In this document: in pieces, positions 9,420-18,192 of the stretch
How the letters are laid out: the number at the start of each line of letters is the position of its first letter
Position numbering within the stretch: position 1 is the stretch's first letter
NCBI RefSeq assembly: GCF_000430825.1
Contig: NZ_AUMT01000005.1
Location: forward strand, 303,060 to 367,059
Source of the DNA: Chryseobacterium daeguense DSM 19388
GTDB lineage: Bacteria > Bacteroidota > Bacteroidia > Flavobacteriales > Weeksellaceae
Reading direction: 5' to 3'
Length of the DNA: 64,000 nucleotides
The notes under the pieces: model-generated
Told to the model about the DNA's origin: nothing
What the model saw: only the letters and a program-made list of their open reading frames with translations
The model's database searches: none
Translations under genes and position numbers: made by a program

Positions 9420-11998
9420 TTATTTCTTAATAGCTTTAGTTGTTGACTTAGAACCATCTTTAAAAGTAACAATTACCATATATACTCCTGAATTTAATTC
9501 ATTTAAATTCAATTCTTTTCCAGGATTTTCAATAGTTTTCACCACTCTTCCAGACATATCTGCGATAGAAACAGACTTCACATCTTTAGTTTCTGCAATG
9601 TATAATACATCTTTGAATGGGTTTGGATATACTTTGATCTCGTTTTTCTTAACAGCTGTTTCTGCAGTAGATAAACCTGTCTGTGTAAGAGAGAAATCAT
9701 CAAATCCCATATAATACGGATCTGTTGTTGTATTGAAAGCTTTAATTCCAAAAGTGTAACTTCCTGTAGCTGTCGGTACATAAGTAACAGTTACTTTAGT
9801 ATAGTTTGTGCTATTACCACCACCTGTTGCCACCTGATCAGATGTAATAAACGTATTTAAACTCGTAGCTCCTGCTGCTGCCTGATCCGTATTCACCATT
9901 ACTTCATTTTGCCATCCTGCATAGCCGTCACCTACCCAGTAGAATGAGAATTCATAGGAATTTCCTGCTGTTAAAGCAAATGTAGGTGTCCAAAGGTATG
10001 CTGCATTGGTATATGGATAATAAATCGTTATATAATTCGGTGCAGATTTAGGATCATTATAAGTCTGCTGAGAAGCATTTCCTGTCGTAAAGTTATAATT
10101 AGAAGAGCTTCCTCCTGGAGTCTGTTTCCAACAATTTGGAACTATTGCTGATCCCGTAGTTGTCATTCCGTCAAAGTTTTCAGTCCAAGGGAAAGTGCTT
10201 ACCGGAACACAAAGCGTGGTAAATGTCGCTGGAGCAGCACTCCAGATACTCTTATCCGTAGCAGTACAGTTAGATCTTACCCAAACATAATATGTTGTAG
10301 ATGCTGCCAAGCCGCTTAAAGGTGCGGATGTAGTAGTAGACGTTACAGAATTACTAGCATCTAATACAGTAGCTGATGTAGGAGCCGTATTACTTGTGCT
10401 GTAATATACTTCATATCCGCTCGCAGGAACTGAAGAAGGAGCTGTCCATGCAATTGCTGCTGAGTTTACAGTAACATTGGATGATGTAACCGCAGTCGGC
10501 TCTAAACAGCTAGGAATTTGCTGAACAGTAATATCGTCCAGATAAATACTACGGAAAGTACCTCCCATACCATGTTTGAATGCCAGTTGAACATCAGAAC
10601 CAGCTGGAATATTAACTGTATATAATGTTTGAGTATTTGTTAAAGTAATAGGAGAACCTATTTGTGTAAAAGTTGCAGGATCTGTAGGGTTTGATATAGT
10701 ACCTACTATCACAGAATAACCGTTTGATCCTGATTTTGCGTAGAATCTCACACGCTTAGTACCGTCTGAAAGGTTTATAGTAGGAGGTGAAACCAACATC
10801 TGGCTACCTGTAGAAGCAGACGAATTATACATGTAATAAGAATTAGGAGATGAATACGGATTTGATGCCGCTACATAACCATACCCCGCAAATGATGCAC
10901 TTTCTAAATAAGACCAACAGCTTGGTGCATTATTATTGGATGAAGAACCTGTACTTGTAGTATCAAAATTTTCTGTATATGGAACAGTAAATGTAGAACA
11001 AGCCGTTTTGAATGTTCCTGCAAAAGACCAGATACTTTGGCTCGTTGCAGAACTACAGTTGCTTCTTACCCAGTAATAATAATTTGTATTGGAATTAAGA
11101 CCACCTATCGTTGTGCTTGTACCCGATACTCCAGAATAAGTAGGAGTTACTGAGCTGGCTGGTGTCGTATTGGTAGTACTGTGATAAACATCATAACTTA
11201 CTGCATTTGCCGAAGCTGTCCATGAAACCAACGCAGAGTTAGCCGTAATACTTGCCGGAGCCTGTAAAACAGGAGGCGTACAATCTGAATAAGCATCTAC
11301 AGAAAAAGCAAAAACGTTCGGAATTCCGGAACCGCTTGCTTTCGTTACCGTAACACTCTGGATAAGCTTCGTCTGGTTCGCAGCATCTATTGCCAGCTGA
11401 GACTGATACAATCTCGGGTTTGTTCCACCTCCGGATTCTAGGACATCAGTATCCCTGTTAATCCTTCCGATTCCCTGAATGGCGAAATTCGTTCCCCCAT
11501 ACCAATCCGAAAGGCTGATATTAGAGAATGTCTGGGAAGTACCATCCGTAAAATTAGCCACAACATTCACAACCGAAGTTCCGCTACCGCTTGTAGAAAG
11601 CATGTATAGCGAAAAAGCTGCTTTTGGTGTAGTAAAAGTAAGGGTTCCTGAGTCATTCGCAGCAGCTAACCTCAAAGAGTTATTTGCACTTAAATTCCCC
11701 AACTGGAAACTCAACCCGGGCGTTGTTGCCTGCGCAGAATTAATAATCCCATTACTCGGAATACCATAAGTAAGTGGTGTACTGGCGGCCGTTGCCTGGA
11801 AATCTGTAGATACAAACGCAAAGGAAACTCCGTCTACATCCGTAGTTGTAGAATTAAGGGCGGCCCTACTCCGTTAGCAATCACATCTGCTGAAAAACCT
11901 GAACTCACAGGCATTTGCTGGAAATTTTGAGCTGCCACTGAACCGGCAGTCAATAGAGCTATCGCATTAAAAGTTCCAAAAAGTAGTTTTAATTTCAT
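9420..11998 (-). pseudogene. T9SS-secreted fibronectin III / cleaved-adhesin protein, frame broken near its start
   Basis: The ATG at 11996-11998 opens a signal peptide (MKLKLLFGTFNAIALL, ending GSVAAQ) in frame with about 29 more residues. The frame then stops early, while the next frame carries a smooth continuation (STTTDVDGVSFAFVSTDFQ) into a 764-residue open frame. One missing base near 11857-11866 explains this. Repaired, the protein would have about 859 residues: an N-terminal beta domain, a fibronectin III domain, a cleaved-adhesin/MAM-like domain with a TENFD start, a second fibronectin III domain, a second TENFD domain, and a type A sorting domain (IKVYPNPFKDVLYI, ending in KAIKK). 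It would be secreted and surface-attached through T9SS. A sequencing error is possible. Confidence 0.85.
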
Positions 11999-12248
11999 AT
12001 TTACTAGTTGTTATGGGTGTAAATTTATAAAAAAAACAAGATAAAATGCATTTTAATAAAATTTTTTCAAAATAATTTAAAATACTTTATATAAAATACT
12101 TTTTAGTCACTTTTCCATGAAATAATTAATCATAAAAAAATACCTGTTATTAAGGATTTTACCGATACATAAACGGCAAATAATTAAAAATAATTAAAAA
12201 CGAAAAATATCGCTCTATTCATAATTTTAATATTGGGAAATTAAATCT

Positions 12249-12256
12249 TATTTTTG
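12249..12256 (+). promoter_or_regulatory. -7 box of the aminotransferase gene
   Basis: TATTTTTG matches TAnnTTTG, 19 bases before the ATG at 12276. The rest of the 277-base gap at 11999-12275 is AT-rich and shows no gene. It would also hold the promoter of the divergent T9SS cargo gene. Confidence 0.5.
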
Positions 12257-12275
12257 CCATACAAATTTTTGAACA

Positions 12276-13481
12276 ATGCCGAATATTTCAAACAGAGCAC
12301 AACACATGCCGCCGTCGCCGGTAAGAAAACTGGTTCCTTTTGCCCTTAAAGCAAAACAAAAAGGAATAAAAGTATATCACCTGAATATCGGGCAGCCTGA
12401 TATTGAAACTCCGGAAACGGCCCTTAATGCTTTAAAAAATATTGATTTAAAAGTATTGGAATACGCTCTTTCTGAAGGAAATATTGAATACAGAAAAGCA
12501 CTTACGGAATATTACCACTCCCTGGACTTTACAGATCTTACGCCGGATAACTTCATTGTTACAAACGGTGGATCTGAAGCGTTGAACTTTGCCATCTCAA
12601 CATTATGTGATGATGGTGATGAGGTAATTATTCCAGAACCTTATTATGCAAATTACAACGGTTTTACAAGTACTTTCAATGTGAATGTAGTTGCTGTACC
12701 TTCAACAATAGATACGGGATTTGCACTTCCTCCGATTGAAGAATTCGAGAAAAAAATCACGGATAAAACGAGAGCTATTATTATCTGTAACCCGGGAAAC
12801 CCTACAGGTTATCTTTACACCCGCGAAGAGCTTCAAAAATTGGCCGATATAGCCCTGAAGCATGACATTGTAGTAATCTCCGATGAGGTATACAGAGAAT
12901 ATGTTTATGACGGAAAACAGCAGGTTTCCATGCTTGCTTTCCCTGAGCTTAGTGAAAACTGCATCATTATAGATTCAGAATCAAAACGTTACTCAATGTG
13001 CGGGGTGAGAATCGGGTGTATGATTACCCGTTCCAAAAAAATCCATGATGCGGCAATGCTTTTTGCACAGGCAAGACTGAGCCCTGTTTTATTGGGACAA
13101 ATCGCCGCTACTGCTGCTCACCAGAACGACGGAGCCTACATAAGATCCGTAAGAGAAGAATATACACACAGAAGAAACGTTCTAGTTGATTTATTGAACG
13201 AAATCCCGGGTGTTATCTGCCCGAAACCGAAAGGAGCTTTCTACTGTGTTGCAGAGCTTCCGGTAGATGATACAGAAAAATTTGCTCAGTGGCTGCTGGA
13301 AGTATATTCCAACCACGGAGAAACAATTATGATAGCACCGGCAGGAGGCTTTTACAGCAATCCGGAATTAGGTAAAAAGCAGGTAAGAATTGCTTATGTT
13401 TTAAAAGAGCAGGATCTGAGAAGAAGCGCCGCTATTTTGCGAGATGCTCTGGAAGTTTACAGATCTCAATTCGGACTTTAA
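12276..13481 (+). CDS. Pyridoxal-phosphate aminotransferase, class I/II (aspartate aminotransferase-like)
   Basis: A 401-residue fold-type I enzyme. The cofactor Lys is Lys237 in SESKRYSMCGVRIG. Further family marks are NGGSEAL (residues 97-103, phosphate binding), CNPGNPTGYLYT and SDEVYREY with the cofactor-contacting Asp and Tyr. The amino-acid substrate cannot be read from sequence; aspartate or aromatic amino acids are likely. It lies just upstream of a lipoprotein gene and murB on the same strand, probably sharing a transcript. Confidence 0.92.
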   Translation: MPNISNRAQHMPPSPVRKLVPFALKAKQKGIKVYHLNIGQPDIETPETALNALKNIDLKVLEYALSEGNIEYRKALTEYYHSLDFTDLTPDNFIVTNGGSEALNFAISTLCDDGDEVIIPEPYYANYNGFTSTFNVNVVAVPSTIDTGFALPPIEEFEKKITDKTRAIIICNPGNPTGYLYTREELQKLADIALKHDIVVISDEVYREYVYDGKQQVSMLAFPELSENCIIIDSESKRYSMCGVRIGCMITRSKKIHDAAMLFAQARLSPVLLGQIAATAAHQNDGAYIRSVREEYTHRRNVLVDLLNEIPGVICPKPKGAFYCVAELPVDDTEKFAQWLLEVYSNHGETIMIAPAGGFYSNPELGKKQVRIAYVLKEQDLRRSAAILRDALEVYRSQFGL

Positions 13482-13500
13482 TTTTAAAATAAAACTTACT

Positions 13501-13980
13501 ATGTCAGCAATAAAAAATCTAGGTTTGAAAATATCTTTCCCGGTATTTTTGTTGCTGATATTTTTTTCCTGCGACAGCAAGAAAAATGAGGCCGCACCTT
13601 TCGGTCCGAATGAAATTATTTCCGTAAATTACTCTGATATCGGAGGCGAGCTGGGAAATTACAAAATCGTAAAAGTCACTAAAGATTCTATTCATCTGGA
13701 AACAGGAATTACCCAGAATAAAATTCATAAAGAATGGAAATCTGCCATCGCACCGCAAACCTGGAAACAGATAATATCAACTATTGATGTGGGAACTTTA
13801 GACAAAATCAAAAGCTCTCCCAGCAAACAATCTGTAGACGGAATGGATGAAACATTCCAGATCAGAACACGGAAAAAGTACCACGCTTACGTAAATTCTT
13901 TTGCCGATACGGTCTATTACAAGCAATTACAAAAATTAAAAGATCAAATCCAAAATATTCTTCCTCAAGAATACCAATAA
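13501..13980 (+). CDS. Hypothetical lipoprotein
   Basis: A 159-residue protein starting MSAIKNLGL. I chose this ATG because a lipoprotein signal follows directly (lipobox LIFFSC). A longer in-frame start at 13444 would overlap the aminotransferase gene. The mature part has no domain I recognise. It lies between the aminotransferase and murB, with only three bases before murB, so co-transcription is likely. Confidence 0.8.
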   Translation: MSAIKNLGLKISFPVFLLLIFFSCDSKKNEAAPFGPNEIISVNYSDIGGELGNYKIVKVTKDSIHLETGITQNKIHKEWKSAIAPQTWKQIISTIDVGTLDKIKSSPSKQSVDGMDETFQIRTRKKYHAYVNSFADTVYYKQLQKLKDQIQNILPQEYQ

Positions 13981-13983
13981 CCG

Positions 13984-14997
13984 ATGCACGAAAATTTTTC
14001 ACTTAAGCCCTACAACACTTTCGGAGTGGATGCAAAAGCAAGATACTTCACCGAAATACACTCTGTAGAAGAATTAAAAGAAGCTTTAAACTTCTCAATC
14101 TCGGAAAATCTTCCTCTCCTTTTTCTGGGTGGAGGAAGCAATATTTTGCTGACACAGGACTTTGAAGGATTGGCTATTAAATTAAGTTTAAAAGGAATCC
14201 ACGAAGATCTTATTGATGAGAACGAAGTATTGGTGACATCCAAATCAGGTGAAAACTGGCATGAATTTGTACTGTTCTGCCTCGAAAAAAATTATGGCGG
14301 GCTGGAAAACCTTTCCCTGATTCCGGGAAATGTAGGAACTTCACCGATGCAGAATATCGGAGCTTACGGCACGGAAATTAAAGATACTTTTGTGAGCTGT
14401 ACTGTTTTAAACCTTGAAAATCTTCAGCTGGAAAGCTTCAACCTTGAACAATGTAAGTTTGGGTACAGGGATTCCGTTTTCAAGCAGGAAGGAAAAGGAA
14501 AATATGTGATCCTGGAAGTTACCTTCAGATTAACCAGAAAAAATCACAACATCAAAACAGAATATGGTGCCATAAAATCCGAATTGGAAAATATGGGTGT
14601 TGATAAACCTACCATTCAGGATATTTCAAAAGCCGTCATCACTATCAGACAAAGTAAATTACCTGATCCGAAAGAAATCGGAAATGCAGGAAGCTTTTTT
14701 AAAAATCCTACCATTACTTTAACTCAATTTGAAGAACTGCAACAGGAATTCCCAAATATCCAGGGATATCCGAATGGAGATTTTGTAAAAGTTCCCGCCG
14801 GATGGCTTATCGAGCAATGCGGATGGAAGGGAAAACAGATTGGAAATGTGGCTTCCCATAAATTGCAGTCACTGGTTATTATCAATGCCACAGGAAATGC
14901 AACAGGTAAGGAAATTTTCGATTTTTCAACACAGATTATTGATTCTGTAAAAGAAAAATTCGGGATTGAGCTGGAGAGGGAGGTGAATATCATTTAA
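13984..14997 (+). CDS. murB: UDP-N-acetylmuramate dehydrogenase (MurB)
   Basis: This 337-residue FAD enzyme reduces UDP-GlcNAc-enolpyruvate to UDP-MurNAc with NADPH, the second step of peptidoglycan synthesis. The FAD-binding part shows LGGGSNIL (residues 48-55) and IPGNVGTSPMQNIGAYG (113-129). The active-site pair is Arg162 in FGYRDSVFK and the proton donor Ser237 in GNAGSFFKNP, as in the type I (E. coli-like) enzyme. It works directly after MurA, encoded 6.4 kb upstream. The start lies three bases after the preceding lipoprotein gene. Confidence 0.97.
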   Translation: MHENFSLKPYNTFGVDAKARYFTEIHSVEELKEALNFSISENLPLLFLGGGSNILLTQDFEGLAIKLSLKGIHEDLIDENEVLVTSKSGENWHEFVLFCLEKNYGGLENLSLIPGNVGTSPMQNIGAYGTEIKDTFVSCTVLNLENLQLESFNLEQCKFGYRDSVFKQEGKGKYVILEVTFRLTRKNHNIKTEYGAIKSELENMGVDKPTIQDISKAVITIRQSKLPDPKEIGNAGSFFKNPTITLTQFEELQQEFPNIQGYPNGDFVKVPAGWLIEQCGWKGKQIGNVASHKLQSLVIINATGNATGKEIFDFSTQIIDSVKEKFGIELEREVNII

Positions 14998-15066
14998 ATT
15001 TTTCTTACTTCATTCATGACAAGCCTTACAATTTATTACTAGGTTTATGCAAAATAAGTTCAGCGT

Positions 15067-15099
15067 AAACCTAACAGGTTTTAAAAACCTGTTAGGTTT
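15067..15099. repeat. Perfect 16-bp palindrome between murB and proC
   Basis: The arm AAACCTAACAGGTTTT (15067-15082) and its exact complement (15084-15099) are separated by one A. There is no T run, so it is not a standard terminator, though the hairpin would be very stable. I consider it a member of the intergenic palindromes of this genome. Confidence 0.85.
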
Positions 15100-15147
15100 G
15101 AATAATTAATCAATACTCTCACAATCACATAAAGATAAAAACACAGT

Positions 15148-15951
15148 ATGAAAATCACTATTCTCGGAGCCGGAAATATGGGCTTGTCTTTTTCGAAATC
15201 ATTTCTTAAATATGAATTGATAAAGCCCGAAAATCTACATTTAATTACAAGAAATCAAACTAAGTTTTCAAAAATATCAGAAGAATTTCCAAAGTCGAAA
15301 ATTTCAACTTTTGATGAGGTGAAAGAATTGGATGCAGACTTAATTATTATCGCTGTAAAACCACAGGATTTCCAGCATGTGGCGGAAAATTTCCAATGCA
15401 AGCTGAAAGAAAACCAGATGGTTCTGTCCATTATGGCAGGAATTAAAATTGAGAAAATTCAAAAATTATTACAGCATCCGCTGGTTGTAAGAGCGATGCC
15501 GAATTCTCCTACCCTTTTAGGAATGGGAATTACGGGTTACACCTCTGCAGAAGGCATTTCTTTCAGTCAGCTGATCAATATTGAAAGATTGCTGAACTCC
15601 ACAGGAAGATCCGTTTATCTGGAAAATGAAGAATTGCTGGATGGCGTTACAGCCCTTTCGGGAAGCGGGCCCGCATATTTCTATTACATTATTGATGCAA
15701 TGATCAAAGCTGGTGTGGAAATGGGAATCGACGAAAATTTATCCAAACTTTTTGTACAGCAAACAATGTTGGGCGCGTATCATCTGATCAATAATTCTGA
15801 CAAAAATTTAGAAGAACTCATCAAGGACGTTGCTTCAAAAGGCGGAACCACAGAAGCAGCACTGAAAACCTTTAACGAAAATAATTTAAAAGAAATTTTG
15901 AAAAACGGCATTCTGAACGCTGAAAAACGCGCGAAGGAATTGAATGGGTAG
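15148..15951 (+). CDS. proC: Pyrroline-5-carboxylate reductase (ProC)
   Basis: A 267-residue cytoplasmic enzyme for the last step of proline synthesis, reducing pyrroline-5-carboxylate with NAD(P)H. The Rossmann start is MKITILGAGNMG. AVKPQ (residues 70-74), VRAMPNSP, and the family signature with LSGSGPAYFYYIIDAM are all present. The length is normal. It stands 150 bases after murB with a palindrome in between, so it may have its own promoter. Confidence 0.96.
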   Translation: MKITILGAGNMGLSFSKSFLKYELIKPENLHLITRNQTKFSKISEEFPKSKISTFDEVKELDADLIIIAVKPQDFQHVAENFQCKLKENQMVLSIMAGIKIEKIQKLLQHPLVVRAMPNSPTLLGMGITGYTSAEGISFSQLINIERLLNSTGRSVYLENEELLDGVTALSGSGPAYFYYIIDAMIKAGVEMGIDENLSKLFVQQTMLGAYHLINNSDKNLEELIKDVASKGGTTEAALKTFNENNLKEILKNGILNAEKRAKELNG

Positions 15952-15988
15952 TTTGTAGATACATGCTTTATCGAATTTATTATACTAA

Positions 15989-16012
15989 AATTTCCGCTGA
16001 ATAGCGGAAATT
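15989..16012. terminator. Bidirectional terminator between proC and the GLPGLI gene
   Basis: A 10-bp perfect stem (AATTTCCGCT / AGCGGAAATT) with a GAAT loop lies between the two convergent stop codons. Short A and T runs flank it. Confidence 0.7.
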
Positions 16013-16013
16013 C

Positions 16014-16754
16014 TTATTTAGCATATGATTCATTTTCCCATTCAAATGTTTTTTCAACTCCAAATCTCAAACTGACTATTTTACCTGTACTTCCTGCTAC
16101 TTGAGCTTTATTCATATAGCTAGCAGCTTTATCATCTTTCAATTTAATATAATCTTTCATTTGGATTTTAGTAAAATTATCAAACTGTGGATTATAATCA
16201 ATTTTGGTTTTATTGTCATAATCTACTTTAATAGCTTTCCACAAATCATAATTTTTACCATCTACTCTCACATCAAGAATTGCTCCTGGAAGACCATAAA
16301 ACTTAAATGGGCCAACTGAATAAGGAATTTCTTCCGTAAAATATGCAGTTATAGGTGAGCCTCTGAAGATAGCAGTTGCCTTGATGCATTCATAACCAAG
16401 TATCTTTTTAGTAATCTTATAATCTATTGACCATTTTATATTTGGAACATTATCATGAATAAAATAATCATCAGCATTGTCAATATACTGTGTGTAAAAA
16501 AAATCTCTATTTTTATTTTCAGAACTTATTTTAGAAATAAAATAAAAATCTTTATGTACTTTACTTTTCCCGCTACCATCACTAAACATAATATTACCAT
16601 CCTGTTTTGATAATACATTTACACCATCTGTGTAAAGGTCTTCATAAACGTTCGCAATGGGAGAACGTACATTTAAATACTGTATATGAATTGTTTTTTG
16701 AGAAGATAATATTCCAAAAAAAGAGATAAGAAAAATAAAAAGATACTTCTTCAT
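16014..16754 (-). CDS. GLPGLI family protein
   Basis: A 246-residue exported protein with a signal peptide (MKKYLFIFLISFFGILSSQ). The family signature is here in the form FYGLPGAILDV. The surrounding pattern, with a conserved KITKKILGYECIKA segment, is typical of this Bacteroidota family, whose role is unknown. It sits 6 bases after a small secreted protein, so the two probably form an operon whose products act in the periplasm or outside. Confidence 0.88.
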   Translation of the reverse strand: MKKYLFIFLISFFGILSSQKTIHIQYLNVRSPIANVYEDLYTDGVNVLSKQDGNIMFSDGSGKSKVHKDFYFISKISSENKNRDFFYTQYIDNADDYFIHDNVPNIKWSIDYKITKKILGYECIKATAIFRGSPITAYFTEEIPYSVGPFKFYGLPGAILDVRVDGKNYDLWKAIKVDYDNKTKIDYNPQFDNFTKIQMKDYIKLKDDKAASYMNKAQVAGSTGKIVSLRFGVEKTFEWENESYAK

Positions 16755-16760
16755 AAATAA

Positions 16761-17045
16761 TTAATTTACATCATTACTCATCTGCTGGACTCTATAACCC
16801 TGTGCCCTCAATCCTGCAATTACACCAGATTGATAAGCCATACATGAATTAAGATTAGGCTGATCAGATGTATACATTTGTTGACCTGTAACTTCTCCTA
16901 GACTGTTATAAAAAGTAACGGTAATTCCACATAATTGAAAAACTACAGTAGCTTTTTTAGTCTTCACATTTTTAGTTTCAAAATTGCCTTTTGCACTTAC
17001 AAATCCAGCAACTCCGAAAGCTGCTAGTAATAAAAATTTTTTCAT
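16761..17045 (-). CDS. Small secreted protein of unknown function
   Basis: A 94-residue protein with a clear signal peptide (MKKFLLLAAFGVAGFVSA) and a mature part of about 76 residues. It has two cysteines (in QLCGITV and NSCMAYQ) that could form a disulfide. I do not recognise a family. It is the first gene of a pair with the GLPGLI protein. Its upstream region is shared with the divergent XRE regulator and holds a strong inverted repeat. Confidence 0.75.
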   Translation of the reverse strand: MKKFLLLAAFGVAGFVSAKGNFETKNVKTKKATVVFQLCGITVTFYNSLGEVTGQQMYTSDQPNLNSCMAYQSGVIAGLRAQGYRVQQMSNDVN

Positions 17046-17116
17046 TGTTTTAAAAATTAAAGTTATAAAATATTTATTTCACACCGCCAAGATATTTACA
17101 CTTCACTTATTCCACA

Positions 17117-17153
17117 ACAACCAACAGTTATAAAATCAACAACCGTTGGTTGT
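17117..17153. promoter_or_regulatory. Inverted repeat, likely operator of the XRE regulator
   Basis: ACAACCAAC (17117-17125) and its exact complement GTTGGTTGT (17145-17153) lie 19 bases apart. The right half also forms a tighter palindrome ACAACC-GTT-GGTTGT (17139-17153). The site lies between the divergent XRE gene and the small secreted protein gene, a good place for autoregulation and control of both. Confidence 0.5.
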
Positions 17154-17194
17154 CATTTTAAAAAGTATTACTTTAGCACTAAATTCTATATTTT

Positions 17195-17575
17195 ATGAGT
17201 TTAGAAACAAAACTTCGCAAACTAAGAGAACAAAAAGGCTGGTCACAAATGGATGTAGCTCATCAATTAGATATTTCCCAATCTGCTTATAATAAGTGGG
17301 AAGCGGGACAGGCGAAACCAACTTTACAAAATCTACAGAAAATAGCTGATGTTTTTGAGGTTGATTTTGTAGACTTACTACAAGCACAAGTTCCAAATAT
17401 TGATATGTCTAATGCAAAATTTGAAAATTCACAAAGTTTAATTTTTGAATCAACAATCAATACAATTAATTATACGTCTCCAGAATTAATTACTCAAATA
17501 ATGGACAATCAAAACCAAATGGCAAAATTGATGGAAAGCCAGAGTAAATTAATCGAAAGTTTATTGAAAAAATAA
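17195..17575 (+). CDS. XRE-family transcriptional regulator
   Basis: A 126-residue protein with an N-terminal helix-turn-helix of the Cro/C1 type (residues 5-62: LRKLREQKGWSQMDVA, then ISQSAYNKWEAGQAKPT). The C-terminal 60 residues are polar and end in repeated Gln, Met and Lys helices, which may drive dimerisation. No toxin gene is adjacent, so an antitoxin role is not supported. The inverted repeat at 17117-17153 is its probable binding site (inference). Confidence 0.9.
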   Translation: MSLETKLRKLREQKGWSQMDVAHQLDISQSAYNKWEAGQAKPTLQNLQKIADVFEVDFVDLLQAQVPNIDMSNAKFENSQSLIFESTINTINYTSPELITQIMDNQNQMAKLMESQSKLIESLLKK

Positions 17576-17582
17576 GTTTTTG

Positions 17583-17701
17583 TGCTTCGAGAGCCTCAGC
17601 ATGACATTGCAAATACTAACTGTTTTTAATATTATACAATTTATTGGAACATATTTATAAGCGAATAGTATTAGAAATGTCATGCTGAGGCTCTCGAAGC
17701 A
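17583..17701. repeat. REP-like inverted repeat pair
   Basis: Two perfect 25-bp arms (17583-17607 and 17677-17701) in inverted orientation are separated by 69 bases. The core of an arm is CCTCAGCATGACAT. The pair fills the space between the XRE gene and the VanZ gene, which are convergent. A diverged copy of the same design lies at 47733-47833, and a single arm lies at 40484-40510. Confidence 0.85.
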
Positions 17702-17714
17702 TCTCTTTTTATTA

Positions 17715-18137
17715 TCAGACTATCCAATTATCAAATCTTCTTTCGATAAATTTTTTCATCAAAAATCCCAAATACACTCCAAACGTATTCAGAATAACAT
17801 CATCTATTTCAAAAATACCCATTCTTGTAAAATACTGAAGCGCCTCAACAATAAAAATCGTTGAAATAAAGGCAAAAAGAAGACTTTTCAGATCATTAAA
17901 TTTCGGAAAAACCCATCCTAAAAACCCAAAAGGAACAAACATCACAATGTTTCCCAACACAATCACCACAATATCCTTCCAGGAGGCCGGACCTTTGATA
18001 AAATTAATGGTGGAAACAATAGGTTCAATGGTCAGCAGGTTATCATCATACCGAAATCTGCCCATCCCCAGAAACAGAAGGTAGAGCAAAAATAAAGTAT
18101 AGGGAACAATAACAATTTTATAAAATTTCTTTAACAT
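17715..18137 (-). CDS. VanZ-family membrane protein
   Basis: A 140-residue protein with about four membrane segments. The VanZ-like pattern is seen in LGNIVMFVPFGFLGW and in EALQYFTRMGIFEIDD. Family members are found in teicoplanin resistance clusters, but most copies, like this one, lie outside such clusters and have no known role. I chose the ATG at 18137 over the TTG at 18146 because a -7 box ends six bases before it. Confidence 0.85.
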   Translation of the reverse strand: MLKKFYKIVIVPYTLFLLYLLFLGMGRFRYDDNLLTIEPIVSTINFIKGPASWKDIVVIVLGNIVMFVPFGFLGWVFPKFNDLKSLLFAFISTIFIVEALQYFTRMGIFEIDDVILNTFGVYLGFLMKKFIERRFDNWIV

Positions 18138-18143
18138 CAATTG

Positions 18144-18151
18144 CAAATTTA
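18144..18151 (-). promoter_or_regulatory. -7 box directly before the VanZ gene
   Basis: Minus-strand TAAATTTG, a perfect TAnnTTTG, six bases before the ATG at 18137. A divergent box for lnt begins 17 bases away at 18168. Confidence 0.5.
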
Positions 18152-18167
18152 TTCATTTCAAAAACAT

Positions 18168-18175
18168 TAAATTTG
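18168..18175 (+). promoter_or_regulatory. -7 box of lnt
   Basis: TAAATTTG matches TAnnTTTG, 17 bases before the ATG at 18193. Confidence 0.5.
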
Positions 18176-18192
18176 TATGTTAAATAAATTTA

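Noticed and set aside
17195..17575. XRE protein as antitoxin of a toxin-antitoxin pair
   Set aside because: No small toxin-like gene lies directly up- or downstream; the neighbours are a REP pair and a divergent secreted protein.
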